Part shown: one piece after another, positions 34,281 through 46,760 of the stretch
How positions within the stretch are numbered: position 1 is the stretch's first letter
Layout of the letters: each line of letters opens with the position of its first letter
Assembly: GCA_019843655.1 (NCBI GenBank)
Contig: JACDQD010000011.1
Coordinates: 4,010,604 to 4,074,603, forward strand
Source: Lethocerus indicus
Lineage: Eukaryota > Arthropoda > Insecta > Hemiptera > Belostomatidae
Length of the DNA stretch: 64,000 nucleotides
Direction: 5' to 3'
Notes under the pieces: generated by a model
The model's input: only the letters and a program-made list of their open reading frames with translations
Database searches by the model: none
What the model was told of the DNA's origin: nothing
Position numbers and translations under genes: made by a program

Positions 34281-35842
34281 GTTTACCCTTATTATAGTTC
34301 GCAAACCCCCAGAATACAAAGAAAACAGGGAAGCCTAAAATTAAGTATTCAAACGAATAACGCGCGTTTTCACTTTTAAAAACGTTACAGCATAAAGCGG
34401 ACATTGTACGGGAAAAATCCTTTATTTCACGACAGAAGGCACTTCGTCTTCTCACTTTGTTCGCGCACGAGACTCGGTTTGCGGAATGAAAAAAAAAAAT
34501 TGAAAGGATTTCACACGTCCGATGAATGGAAGCCCCGTATTTCCAAAAGATTCTGACGATAACCTGAAGACCACGTCGTCGAGTTGAAACTCTGACTCTG
34601 ATAACTTTCAAAGGGGTAACAAGAGACTTTATACGTACGCACACACATACGCACAGAGATTTATTATTAAGAGTCTGTTAATTCTTGCGTGAAAGACTAA
34701 TTCGAGCTTTTAAACACACGAGGGGGTCGCTCGGCTTTAGGCAAACCGCGGGGGGGCTGTCGGGGGGTGTGATAATAATGAGGCGCAATCTTAAGAAGGT
34801 GAAGTAACGAACACATAAAGCTTAAAGGGGTAAGAAAAAAACCGGTGGGTGGGGGGGGGGAAAGGGGAAAATAAAAAAACATTTAAAACGACGCCGACGA
34901 CGTTGAAAAGGGGGAAGGCGTTCATATTCATAAGTTCCACCGGCCCCTTTCACTAAGCCCTGTTCACACCTAGCGGCGCTAAAAGTGAAAGCCGAAGGAC
35001 CCACACACACACACACACACACATTATTAGGCCTCACACGGTAATTCTTTCCAATTCCTCCTTCTAAGCGTGAGAAACCCGCCTTTCGTGAATCAGTATA
35101 GTGCTACACTGGGGATGAATAGAAATATTCGATAGCACATTATATCCATTCATAAGCTACCTAACAGCAGACAACCTTAATCTACAATCTATGGCAGCAA
35201 TAATTATTCGTTAACAATGTTACGGGGAAATTGATCAAAGTTAAAATTGAAGTTCAATTGAAAGGGTTAACTGACTTATGTTGCGTTCGAATTTGTTGTC
35301 TAAAAATACAGACTTAGAGCTGCCGACTGAAAGAGAAATATACATGAGAAGACGGTGGGCTCTTGCTACACGTGGAAATGTGGGGGGGGGGCATAGGTGA
35401 AAGGGCAACAAAGGGACAGACAGGACACGTTCATATTCATAAGGGACTTTGTCCGTTCACACCTCCCGGCGAAGAATAGTAAATTAGGCCTCCACAACAT
35501 GTAAATTAGGACGAGAACTTAAGTAAGGGTCGGGGGGGGGGACAAAAGAAACTGGATCGCGAGCCCTCAGTCCCATCAGAACTACACATGGACCTATCCT
35601 CTTTCTATTTAGCTTTTTCTTTTTCACTACCCTTTTTTCTTGTCCCCGAGCACGGAAGTAAAGCTATGTTAATGACCCCAAAACAAAACGACGGAAGGTA
35701 GCGGCGTTCGTACCGCACTTATTCCTTGTTTATGCCGACAGACGAGTGTCTGTTATTAACAACAAACAGGACTCTCGGTTGCACTGCAAACATTAAATGT
35801 TAATTTTACTGGGCAATATCCCGTAGGAACTGGGCCTAAGTG
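34281..35842. other. Unannotated stretch with a diverged direct repeat
   Basis: A (CA)11 tract lies at 35002-35023 and G runs at 34849-34861, 35383-35390 and 35531-35540. GTTCATATTCATAAG occurs at 34920 and 35430, each followed by TTCACACCT and a CGGCG motif and then by ATTAGGCCT, so about 100 bp is duplicated some 510 bp apart. The minus frame at 34273-34644 (123 codons) is unrecognised. Confidence 0.45.
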
Positions 35843-36214
35843 AATATACCTGTTTTGCGGACAATGTCGGCGGACGATAATAGGGAATGTTACAGTAATA
35901 GAAACCTGAAAATGTTGTTTTTCAGTCTGAAATTATTGAACAAACCACCGAAATGCATTCCAACGAATTCAATACTCGGGAAATTTTCCTCAAAATTTTC
36001 CACTTTTAATTCTTATGAAGAGGTCTCCGTGAAAAGAATCAAGAATATAAATTCCGATCGAGAATTATTTGCTGAAATTTTTAGCAATGATCGAATTTCC
36101 CCAGACAACAATCGGGCATATCACGAAGAAATTTGCAACGAATTATTGAGTCAATAAATAATATTATTCCTGATGAATCCTATTAGTGTCATCAATCATA
36201 GCGATAGTAAAAAT
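35843..36214. other. Unclassified open frame beside a hairpin retroposon 5' end
   Basis: The plus frame at 35840-36157 (105 codons) has an unbiased, lysine- and asparagine-rich translation and is one of the more protein-like in the window. Its first codons lie inside a hairpin retroposon 5' leader piece (AATATACCTGTTTTGCGG, 35843-35860), which speaks against a native start. I recognise no domain. It could be a chance frame or part of an unknown element; I do not call it a gene. Confidence 0.3.
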
Positions 36215-36218
36215 TTCA

Positions 36219-36289
36219 GAGACGGCGAGTAACCGAAACCGGTCTAGCTACAGTACTGAAGACTGCTGGTCTTCCGCATCTTCAGTAGA
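36219..36289. mobile_element. Hairpin retroposon fragment
   Basis: GACGGCGAGTAACCGAAACC and GGTCTAGC are followed, after a short gap, by the opposite arm (GCATCTTCAGTAG), so a miniature palindrome of the family remains. Orientation cannot be assigned. Confidence 0.6.
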
Positions 36290-38080
36290 AGTTTTACTGA
36301 ATTTACAGATCGGCGTTTGTGTGTGACATACACAACTCTTGGATTCTACCATCAGGAGACAACGCTTGAAAAAAAGGTCCGGGAAAAATGTTTTTCAGAT
36401 TTTAAATTTAATTTAATTACAATAATGGCCCGTACCGTAGTCGGTCGGCAGACCGAAAATAAGAAAAGAAGTGGACCGGCGGCCCGTCATAAAGGGATGA
36501 GGATACCGGTAATTGATTTAATAGGAGCGGCTATACACTTGATACCAGTCTCACCGCCCCACGGGGGACAAACACAAAATTCTTTCCAGTTTTTTTCTTT
36601 TTTTTATTTAGTTTCCGCATTTTTAATTCCTCGAAATTATCCACAGACAACCGGAATTTCCATACATTATATGGGAGGTTATTAAATAACCGCCAAAAGG
36701 GGTATTTTTCAAGAACCTCCCCGCTCCCCGGTAACATCTACCCGGTTTCGGTTCATTTATCAGTTCTTTTTTCCAGTTTTTTTTTTAATTTATTCCCGTA
36801 TGTCTCGTATATTACTGTCAACGAAACTTTTTGGCCCAAACATTAGAAAGTGTTTAATTTTTGGTGTTATACAAAACGATCGTTTAAGCGCCAACGGAAA
36901 TTCGTAAGGGATTTAAATTAGGTTATTTTTTTTTAATAGTAAAGCTTAGAACGGGATAAGTAAGGGGAGTTTTGGCATGAGAGAGATAGCACTTTTTTCA
37001 AACAAAAAAAAAATTACCCCATACTCGGAGGCCCTCCTGACAAGGGATGGACGCGTTCTATGGACGATGAACGTCCGTAGGGTATATATAGGTAGAATAA
37101 AAAACATTCACCCGTCTGTCCTAACCCGATATATTTCCCACCGTCTATAATTAAGTGGGGTAGCGACCGTACAAAAAAAAGTACAGACAGGTTGCCGGTT
37201 AACAGGCCATATTACAGACCTGAGAGTGGTCCGAACGGCCACTCGAGAGATGATATACCAAAGCGTCGAATTTACAAAGAAGAATTAATAAAAATTCTCT
37301 TCCACATAGCGTGTCCCACAACTATAAGCTGTAATTCGAATGAAGACACGGACCGGTCGGAAAAAAAAAAGAGACTATAACAAGCCCCATTTCCTTTTTC
37401 GTCCCTCAGAATAATAACAGTGGGGGTACATTAAATGAGACACAGTGTATAGGTGACCCGACAAAAGCAGTGGTTATAACCACACTATACAGCTGTACAG
37501 GGCATACAGCAGCTGCCCATTCACCGTTACAGTCTGCCAAAACGTCAATTTATAAATGTATAAAAACACGAATTTACGACCTTTCTTTTGCTTTCACTTA
37601 CTCGCCTAGACAACCGAGAAAAGGGGCGGGAAACGAGGCACAAGACGTGAATTCTGATAAACTAGACCCGCCCATAAATTACTGCCTAGACAGGAGGAAA
37701 ATTGAAGAAAAAAAAGACCTGTATATGATAAAATAATAAGCGCTAACATACATATTTAAAAATTTCAGTCTACGCAACTGCCTCCAAATAGTGATTTGAT
37801 GTAAATGAAAATGCGATCTCAATATTCCCGCTCGTTTATCTGGTCCCACAAGCCAAACAGATTTCGATTTCTCTCCATCATCAGTAGCATTCGGCCTACG
37901 GAATTACAGTATACTGTGTATATTAAATTGTAGGCGTACATTTTTTACATCTACGGTAAAAGAATGAAGCACCAAAGATACACCGAATTACTAATCCGAC
38001 TGATACCAAATATCTAATCGATAACCCAGTGGTAAAGCCTTTCGCCTTTTTTAAACAATTCAATATTCAATCGCATGATA
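36290..38080. other. Unannotated stretch with no supported gene
   Basis: The plus frame at 36317-36685 (122 codons) and shorter ones show no recognised domain. A decayed retroposon scrap may lie near 37875-37890 (CATCATCAGTAGC). No other element is seen. Confidence 0.45.
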
Positions 38081-38159
38081 ACTAACACCGCTACTGAAGA
38101 TGGCGAGCAGCCGAAACCGGTCTAGCAAAAGACGGAATCAGCGAGAGGAGACAGAAACA
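38081..38159 (+). mobile_element. Hairpin retroposon fragment, second arm only
   Basis: ACTAACACCGCTACTGAAGA through GAGAGGAGACAGAAACA matches the second arm. It begins part-way through the arm, like a 5'-truncated copy, but the 3' terminal ACGAACCTACAG is missing and no flanking repeat was found. Confidence 0.75.
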
Positions 38160-38749
38160 ATGGGGAGGTTTGAAAATTGAATTCTAACGTTATCATAAAT
38201 GATTATTCCATACATTATATTGTAGATTTCTTACAACTAGAAACCGGCAATTGGCTGATACCAACTGTAGTTTATACTAATTTTTTTTTGTCTGACAAAA
38301 CAGGCCGGGAATATTCAACGTGGAAGGGAAGTCGTGGCTGGGAAGGTTGGTGGTTCTCCGGGGTGCAGATCGATGAGGGGTAGAGAGAGGCTATGGAGGC
38401 GGGGGCGGCTATGTCACCTCGGGGCTATCCCTTTCAAGTAATCCTCCTCCTCCTCCTCCCCCACCCTCCCCAACCATGGCGGCCGACGGAGGAGTCCCCG
38501 TCGCCATTCCCGGATGAAAATACCCCGCGGGAATCCCTTTCGCGGCAATCTGAAATAAATTGGTCAACCCTGGAGGAGAGTTCGTTAATTGTCAGATTTT
38601 CGGTCCACGCTCGAGTCTGATAGGGGGCTAACGATATAGGGGGGGGGGATGAAAAAGAATTATCCCAGGATGAAGAGGAATAATTGGTTCAGAATTAAAG
38701 AACCAGTCGCTAAAATTATAACATACTCTTACCCTGGTACCCCCTTTTA

Positions 38750-39090
38750 CTGTAGGTCCGTGGTGTTTCTGTCTCCTCTCGCCGGTTTGGTCTTTTGCTA
38801 GACCGGTTTCGGCCATCTTCAGTAGCGGTGTTAGTCACTGTTAACACTTTGGATGTTTTTTGGATGTCACTTTCACGTGTACAGTCCATGTACCTGTCCT
38901 CAATTACAGTGCGGTGAGGTATGCCCAAAAAACATCAACAAAGTGCTAACAGTGACTAACACCGCTACTGAAGATGGCGAGCGGCCGAAACCGGTCTAGC
39001 AAAAGACCGAACCGGCGAGAGGAGACAGAAACACCACGAACCTACAGTATTCCAACCCCTCGCAGACCACAAAACAGGTATATTAAATTA
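38750..39090 (-). mobile_element. Hairpin retroposon, most complete copy (341 bp)
   Basis: On the minus strand the element begins at about 39090 with the 43-base leader (TAATTTAATATACCTGTTTT, then GTGGTCTGCGAGGGG), enters one arm at 39047 (CTGTAGGTTCGTGG), passes a loop near 38873-38912, and returns through the complementary arm to end at 38750 (ACGGACCTACAG). The arms of roughly 120-135 bp pair almost throughout; the left arm lacks six bases (CGCTCG) present in the right. Nested inside each arm is the small hairpin CCGGTCTAGCAAAAGACC. Flanking duplication is not convincing (CTTTTA at both sides, offset by several bases). Confidence 0.85.
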
Positions 39091-41080
39091 TGACTTTTAT
39101 GTTGCCGCATTATCTGACCATATTTTATCCAATATCAGTTTTCGACCGAATTTTATGTATAGTCCGAAACCGAAAACTGATCAATATAATTCTTCAAATT
39201 TCACATAGGTTCATAATCCTGGCACGATTCTGGAGCACAGATTCGGCCGGTGACCGAACACATTGGTCCCGGTTTAAGTCGAGAGACCCCCCCCAATTGT
39301 GTTCCCAACGGGGTTTAGGGCGGACCTACTATAAATTAGGTCCGGACCTGGTGGCGGCGGCCCTAAGCTCGCCTCACATGCGACCGCAACACCCTCGGCT
39401 ATATGCAAAATATGAATAATACACAACCCTCTCTCTCTCCTCTCCTCTCTCTCTCTCTCCATTACCATGGGCCGCATTCACTTCCACCCATATAAATACC
39501 CATTTTTTTAAAAAGGAAAACTGTTTAATACGACATAACTTGTGCAGGAATGTTTTCCCTTCTCCACTATTGTGTAGCTCGTGAAAATTCAACTCTACCG
39601 CCCTATGGCGGCCGTGAAAGGACGATCGGAATTTTAATTGAAAAATTAAAACCGAGCATTGAAACTATAAATACGGTTGGTTCTAAGTAATTTATATGAG
39701 TTAAAATTAATTCCTCTAATGATTATATAAGTGGACGATGAGAAATGTAGGGGTATATCAGTCTCCACAAAGGATTTTCCATTTTCTGAAATCTCCCCTG
39801 GGATATTCAAGTGTTCGGACAGGAATTGGAATACATTTAAATGGGTACTATAGATGAAAATAAGACTGGACGTGGACCATATTAAGGATACGGCCATAGT
39901 TAATTAAGCAATTCCCGTACCTGAAGAAACGTCGTCCCGTCTATAGAGATGATGGCGAAAATTCACTAAACCTTTGATCTAGACAAAAATCCGTCCCGGA
40001 TATGTTCGTTGATGAAATGTTTAATTGAAGAAAAATGTAGTCCAATTTGACTTGGGTAGAAGGTAAATTAATTCGACGGGGAATTAGGACCGAATGTCCT
40101 TCAATTAAAGTGTAACTTCAACTCGGAAGACGTACCATTCGAGAGGAATGGCGTACGCTCGCCGGATGGGTACGTGTACACAAATGAATAATTTATAATA
40201 AGACAACGAAAAATAATAAAGGAATCCCAATTACAGTAATTGTCCGGTTAAATGCCCCCCACAATCCTACAGGGGGGGGTCAATTTGCGCGAGCAGCGAG
40301 CATAAAGAGCGTGCTCTTTTCACGGAATTGCCCGCTTCGGTTGGCGCGGTTGGAAAAAGGAAAATTAAACCGGAACGTTCATTAACGGAAATTTATGTTT
40401 CTCTCAATTAATACGGAACGGGGACGTGGTCGGTCGGTCACCCGAGGGAGGGGCACAACGCCGGCGAACAACAATTTCGGGGTATGGAATATTTGGTTGA
40501 AATTTGAAAAATTACAAATCCTCAATGAAATTCCGTACTGAAACCGCAGAGAGGAAGGAAGTCCTATCATCTGCGGTCCCACAGAGTCCCTGAGATAAAT
40601 AACATGAATCAGACCTTTCTCCATTCGCTCTTCGGTATTCAGGAAAACGCCAAAATTCGAATTTATTATCGCAAAAAATTCCGAGAACTCAAGAAAATCT
40701 ACTTATATGGCAATATTTCGGTTCCCGGCGACTCCGGTCGGGATAAATCTATGAATTTTACACAGTTGACAATTCGTAAAGAGCGGTTCGAACGCTCAGT
40801 TCGTCATCTAATTTAATTTTACTGGAATAGCGGAATGGTTTCAGCAGAGAATTATGTAAACTAAATAATAATCCGTGGTTCATGAGGTAACTATTATCGA
40901 GCATTTTATCGTACCAAAGTTGTTTCAATTCAACGGGATACATTTAGCTTCTCTGCCATTTCATCGCTATTGAACAGATCGGAGAAAATTTGAAGCTGAA
41001 TATTTCATAGAGTACCAATTAATAATATATCCGGAAATTATATTAGTTTGAAGATTTAAAAACGCAAATATGCCGCCCAC
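39091..41080. other. Unannotated stretch with no supported gene
   Basis: Frames up to 109 codons (39090-39419, plus) are unrecognised; that frame starts within the retroposon edge. A CT-rich tract lies at 39429-39461. GAGCGGTTCGAACGCTC at about 40778 is a small hairpin resembling a tRNA T-arm but has no A-box. Remaining sequence is A+T-rich. Confidence 0.45.
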
Positions 41081-41117
41081 AGGTGAAATCCGCAATGAAT
41101 TAGTTGCCGAGCCAATA
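41081..41117 (-). mobile_element. Solitary mariner terminal repeat
   Basis: The minus strand reads ATTGGCTCGGCAACTAATTC then ATTGCGGATTTCACC, followed outwards by TA. It matches the end of the deleted mariner at 53539-54050 (GACAACTAAGTAATTGCGG, then ATTTCACC). No opposite terminus was found within about 1 kb on the lower-coordinate side, so the rest of the element is lost or too decayed to see by eye. Confidence 0.6.
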
Positions 41118-42530
41118 AAAACACCTTTTGGTAAGGGTCAGCATAATTTCCGCCGTAATGTATACGGTATATAAAGGCCGCGTAAAAAGCGGCTATTTAA
41201 TCTCTCTATACGGCGTCATTTTAACGCGCCCTAAAAGCTGGCCAAAACCCTATCACATTACATGTGATCGACGCTCGAAACGCCCTTATCCATTCTTCAC
41301 CGCGAGCTAATCTCCGGCACAACGGCGGTAACAAATTGCAGACCGTCCGGGAAACAACAAACAACATTAAACAAACCCCTTTTACATGAACAGGTATAAT
41401 AGAGGGGGGCGTTAGGCAAAAAGCAGTCCGGGGGGAGGGGGGCCCGGAAGCGGGTGAAATATCAGAAGGGAATAGTGCACGCGTTGCACCCTTATCAGCG
41501 CCCCAAACGGGGCAAAATCTACTGAAATACGCCGCGAAGATAAAGCCAACCCCGGGATATCGTCCGGCAAAGCGCCCGGAATATTAATAAACCTCGTCAA
41601 AATATCGGGAAGCGGAAAGTTGGCAGTATTAAACTGTTTTTTGTTTGTCGCCCTTTGGGGTAATATTAATTTTAATTTAAGGATATTACGCTTTGGGCCC
41701 TGGGGTACAGAAAACCCTTCTTTCGAATTTGTGATTTTAGTATAAAGTTTCTGTCTTTGTTCGTTAGTTCTTATCTTTCTGAATTGTATTTTTTACAAGA
41801 GGTCAAAATGTGTCAAAGTCTTCAGTGACCAGTCTTCTAGTTCTCCAGTCCTTTAGTCGAATATTCACTTTTATTTATACCGCAGATTATAAAGTTTTAC
41901 GCCTCCAACGTACAGGACGCATTCCTTTGCAACCTTCTCAAGTACCTTTTCATATACAAGTTTAATGGACCCCAGTTTACGCCGTATTCCTATCAATTTA
42001 TCAACCGCGGAAAGTTTCTAGTCTATCTGAAAATCTCGAGAGACAATGGGACATTAGTCTCTGCGCTCGCTAACGACCCCAACCGAGGGTTGACCGAAAA
42101 TTAGAAGCGCAACACGCTAATTGGGTTATAACTACGGCGCTAAAAATTTCTTTCTCTCCGCTCGACGGAAAAAAGGGAGAAAAGAAGAAGAAGAAGAGGA
42201 GGGACAAAAAAAAGTTGAATATCCGGCCACGAAAAGAGTTTTCAGGACACGATTTCGGAAGACTAATAAAACCGTCGTTAGTCGAGTACTGGGACAGCGG
42301 GTCCCCAATTACTAGCACGACTTAGCCCGAGCTTCAACCTCGCGCGAGTCCATCACCCGCCGCCTTAACGAGTAACTAAGAAAAGCGAATTTTCATGACG
42401 AACACAAAATCCGCCGGAAAAAATCGGGTCCGAAGTCATGCGGTGGACATTTCAGAAATTATAAAAAAAAATTGTACAATTGACGGTACTTAGGTATAAT
42501 ACCAAAAAATTTGTTATACAGTATGTTGTG
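41118..42530. other. Unannotated stretch with no supported gene
   Basis: Only short frames (at most 82 codons). An AAG/AGG-rich tract lies at 42180-42203. Between 41640 and 42060 the DNA is A+T-rich and unremarkable. Confidence 0.45.
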
Positions 42531-42620
42531 CTCTCGCCGGTTTGGTCTTTTGCTAGACCGGTTTCGGCCGCTCGCCGTCTTCAGTAGCGGTGTTAGTCAC
42601 TTTTGGCACTTTGGATGTTT
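42531..42620. mobile_element. Hairpin retroposon fragment, one arm
   Basis: CTCTCGCCGGTTTGGTC through TTCAGTAGCGGTGTTAGTCA and CACTTTGGATGTTTC is a well-preserved single arm. Without a leader or the other arm its orientation is ambiguous. It explains the plus frame at 42511-42702. Confidence 0.8.
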
Positions 42621-44869
42621 CTACGGTAATGTAAAACTGCCTCCCCCACAAAAATTATATCGCAAGTATCTAGTATCGATAGTTCCGGAAATTATGTTAT
42701 AACGATGTCTCGAAGCAATTTATGACCATATATCGAATGAACCAGATATCGATATACAACCTCGCGGAATAAACTGCATTTCAATCGAAAATTCTATACA
42801 GATATATACCGAACGTTTATACAGTTTATATTATCGTTTGTTTGTCAATAAAATACAAGAATTATATTACACCGAATCGTGGAAGTTCGGACTTAATTTT
42901 CAAAATATAATTTCCTCGGCAGTGAACTTGCGAAGGGAACCCGAAGTGGAACTGCGGGTTTACGTGGGTAACTAAGTCATCAAGTTATATTAGGAAATCC
43001 TTCTCCACACGACTTGCTTAAGGCCAAGTGAGGTTAAAAGTTGAGACTTGCGCATAACTAACTTCATATTGAATTGTTATGACGGGTGCAACTCAACCTG
43101 TACGGGGAGAGTCAGAGTCTCGCAAATATATAATTATACATTTATTAATCCGCTCGTTATTTTACGATATATTCTGGGAGCTAAAAAAAACCGGTAAAGG
43201 AATAACTCCTTGTACGAAACCGTAAATCTTGGATACAAAGTTCAATATATTGCGGAAGGCGAAAAACTTGTGTTCAACAACGGTGCCGACTTATAATAAT
43301 ATATAAACGTTATTCCAGACTGTAATTTCAATCGGACGGCAATATATAAATAAAGAAAAACGCCTCGAAAGTATTATAAATCCGGTTTTAATATTATAGC
43401 AAATATTTGATGTCTCGAACACTGTTTTTACTGGGAGAAAAAGAAAAACGGGCAAAAGCGAACCCCCACTCTGAGGGACTATCATTTCCATAAATTTTCC
43501 ATAACTTAATTCCCGTAATTATATCGGAATCGAACTCTCGAATTTCCATCGGGTGGTGGAAGGGGTGGGGGTGGTGCGGCGGAAAATTCAATTAAGAGTT
43601 AAATTACGGCGAGACGAGTTATCGCCCTCAGAGTAAACCGTCACAGGTCAAAAAAGAAAATATATATTCAAGATAATGATTGTATTTAGAGTGTATTTAA
43701 AGGAATTATTGCGTTCGTATTGTGGGCGCCGCTTCAACGGCCGAAGGAAGTGGAAGGCCACAAGCGGCAATTTCAAAAGTCAACGTTGCGGGGGGGGGGC
43801 AACACGAAATAGGACCGCAAAACAAACCACGACCTGGTTATTTTCTTTTTTCTCTCTCTCTCCGTCGATCGTTATACGGCCGCAAAATGGAAAAGAAAAA
43901 CTGAAAAAAAGACGCGAAGAATACCGAAGAAAACCGGCGAGGCAATAAAGCCCTGAACTGCCACAACGGCCGCGACTAATGAGAGGACTAATTGCACCAC
44001 GTACCGACCGGGCCCCGGGCTCGTTTACAGTTTTAATTAAAATACTCTTCGGAAAAATAAAATTAATACTTTCTTTTTTTTTTTTTTTTGGGGTATGTGT
44101 TGCGCCTTTTCAACGTTCTGTTTCTTTTCTCTCACTCCGTTGTCCTTACTTCTTCGGTTAGTTCGGTTAGTCCCGGGGGGGGAGCAATTATATACAGGGA
44201 AGGCCGTGGACCGGAACAATTCATAGCGAGAACATTTTTTCCCAATAACAATTGCCCAATCTAAACTATTAAACCTTCAGATCGACAGTACTCAGTTGAG
44301 ATATGTTTGCAATATAAATGCAGACCGGATTATACGATACGTACACGCGACTTAAGTATACATAATTGTACAGGTACATCACGAATTTTCGTGTGCAACA
44401 TATCGAATATGTACACACAATATTCTCTCAATTAACCCAGTTGACGTTTTGAACTGATGTCTGCTGTAACAAATTGGGACCACTTGAAGAAATTAACGTC
44501 CTTCTAAATCCGTAAGATTAAATAATACTTATCTGTCTAATCGCAATTGAAGCGATCTCTCATGACGGGCATTCATTCACATGCTGTTGACCTTAGGACG
44601 GATTTACTCCGTATTGGACTACCAATTAACTGTTCACTTCGGGCTGTTGTGGATGACAAAAAAAAAGACTCCGTCCGGGTGGTCTAGGATTCAGTTCACG
44701 CTTTAGTTTTATGATATAAACACGTCGGGAAGTTAACGAACGCCGACACGCGTGGTAATATATCCGGGAAATTTATGTTGAGAGGAAAAAAGTTTTAAAA
44801 AAGTCGCTCTATGCAGAGAGATTCGGTCGGCCATTCGTTCGACAAAACAGACGGATGGGCAACGACGGA

Positions 44870-44872
<3 letters not shown>
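42621..44872. other. Unannotated stretch with no supported gene
   Basis: A+T-rich to 43560, then a GC-richer patch with a G run at 43791-43799 and a poly-T at 44073-44089. Frames up to 90 codons lack known domains. GTCCGGGTGGTCTAGGATTC at about 44672 resembles the start of a tRNA but nothing follows that fits. Confidence 0.45.
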
Positions 44873-44941
<69 letters not shown>

Positions 44942-44951
44942 AGGGAGGGAG
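44873..44951. repeat. (GA)n-(GGGA)n microsatellite, longest GA array of the window
   Basis: About 30 uninterrupted GA units followed by three to four GGGA units. It encodes the poly-Ser-Leu and Arg-Glu repeats of spurious frames on either strand (44795-45255). Confidence 0.95.
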
Positions 44952-46609
44952 AGAGAGGGAGAACGCGAATAGGGCGCATGTGGTCTGACGTCACTTCCTG
45001 CGTCAGCTCGGTACAATCAACCGGCGGAGCGCAGTTGACGAAACTGTTAAAATAACTACCGAAACTAAATTGAAACGAGCGAAAATAGACGGAAAATTGT
45101 TTTCGGAAAACGCGCAGAGGAGCCGAAATTGAGCACTGTTTGAACGCGGAACGTTCCAATATTCTATGCACGACGACGGCGTCTGTTTCATTCGAGAATA
45201 TTACATTTTTTTTTTTTTGATATATAAATTTCCACACCGTTTCCGCGGGGGACAATAGCAGTCAGACACGCAATTCAGACTGGGAATGAAGCCGTCAAGA
45301 TATTTTCCTTCAACAGGGGTTCACGGACCGCCATAAAAGTTTACAATTAACAAGTGTCCGCAAAATCTCGCATTCGAAAACTTCAAAAGTTTACTTCGCG
45401 GGAGCAACAAGTTGGAAAAAAGTGTACTCTTACTGAAATTTAACGGCGTCAAGCGAACACATCGGCGAGAACAACGAAGGTTTCACGGATATGATCCGTA
45501 CTAAACGTAAAAAATGGGGTCTTTTATTGAGGATATTTCAGGATAATAGATCCAGAATCGAAATAATCATGCAGAAAATTCGAGATTAATTACAACTCAA
45601 GTTCCAGATTTTTCAGACAGTTTCTTAGATGTAATGGCGACTGAAATAATCGCGCATAAAACAGGTCTTCAATCCCAGAGATATTCGACGAAATATATAG
45701 TTTTTTTATTACTTTTATTTCAATATTTGTATTCAGTGAACCAGATGCTAGTCCGGAGGCGTCCCCGCGCCACAGCCAATAAACTTTCCGTTACCCTCGG
45801 GGCCATTAAAGCCGCTTTTTATTGTTCTTGTCCCAGGCAGCCTTACAACATAATCCACTCAATTTTTATGCTCCGGCCGTGAATAGGGAGCCATAAAAAT
45901 TACCAAAATTGTAGCCCCCCACCAATAACGGGGTAAGTCCATTGGTCCCGACAATAACCCATCGGACTATACCAACGGCTTGTGATTGAAGGGTTAAAGG
46001 AGAAGTTAAATTTAATTTAAACCGGTTCTCGGGAGAAAAAGAGAAAATAATCGGGAATTGAGAAGGGGCGACAGGACGCAGGTGTCGGTCATACCTCTGG
46101 CCACGACAATAACCCGGGACCACTGAATATTTAACAGCAATTAAAACTCATAATTCTCGAAAAAAAAAACCCACGACCCCACGGGCTCCACTTCTCTAGA
46201 CCGGAACAACAATCCACGGTGGAAAAAGAACGATGGAAAAACTAAAAACTGAAGTAGAAAAAAACCAAAGGAGGAGCGCAATTCAATTAAAATTTTCCGA
46301 CCGACTGAAGATTCTTAGAATGCAATTTCGGTTGTTTTTTTATTTTATTGACGTGGCCTCCTCCGCAGCAGGCTTTGGAACTGAATCCGGGCCGCGACTC
46401 GCCGAACGTTTTCCGCCGTTATCAGTAGCCAACTCTACGACGCCGCGTAACTAGTTGGCGTGCAAAGACCCCATTAGGGTAATTAATCGAAGAGCGGAGC
46501 ATGCGATATATACCTGGCTGCGCCGTGCCGGTATATGAGCGTCGTATTATTAAATTAATACGTAACGACCGGTACGTCTGGTCGGCTTGGTACTGGAAAT
46601 GGTGCGATG
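44952..46609. other. Unannotated stretch with no supported gene
   Basis: Frames of up to about 85 codons without recognisable domains, other than the part of the 44809-45255 minus frame that reads out of the GA array. Confidence 0.45.
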
Positions 46610-46746
46610 ACCGGCGGTTTCGGTGGCCGTCCGCCGTCTTCAGTAGTCTCGGGTGTACACAGGACGCACCAAATCAAGCAACGTGCCTGTGTGATACGAC
46701 TGAAGGAAAGCTAATGGAGATGGCGAACAGCCGGAAACCGGTCTAC
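46610..46746. mobile_element. Hairpin retroposon copy, diverged
   Basis: ACCGGCGGTTTCGGTGGCCG and GCCGTCTTCAGTAG form one arm; after about 70 bases GAGATGGCGAACAGCCGG then AAACCGGTCTA forms the other. Both arms are shortened and mutated, and no terminal sequence or target duplication remains. Confidence 0.6.
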
Positions 46747-46760
46747 GATATCCGACTTCT

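Noticed and set aside
38750..39090. Classifying the hairpin family as an ordinary MITE
   Set aside because: Long, variable target duplications, an asymmetric 5' leader and a 5'-truncated flanked copy do not fit cut-and-paste elements; kept as a retroposon hypothesis.
40775..40800. T-arm-like hairpin GAGCGGTTCGAACGCTC
   Set aside because: No A-box or other tRNA arm upstream; a simple palindrome.
44672..44705. GGTGGTCTAGGATTC, similar to the 5' part of a tRNA
   Set aside because: No B-box or cloverleaf follows within tRNA length.
44809..45255. 148-codon minus frame with long Ser-Leu repeats
   Set aside because: The repeats are the (GA)n microsatellite read on the opposite strand; the rest has no known domain.
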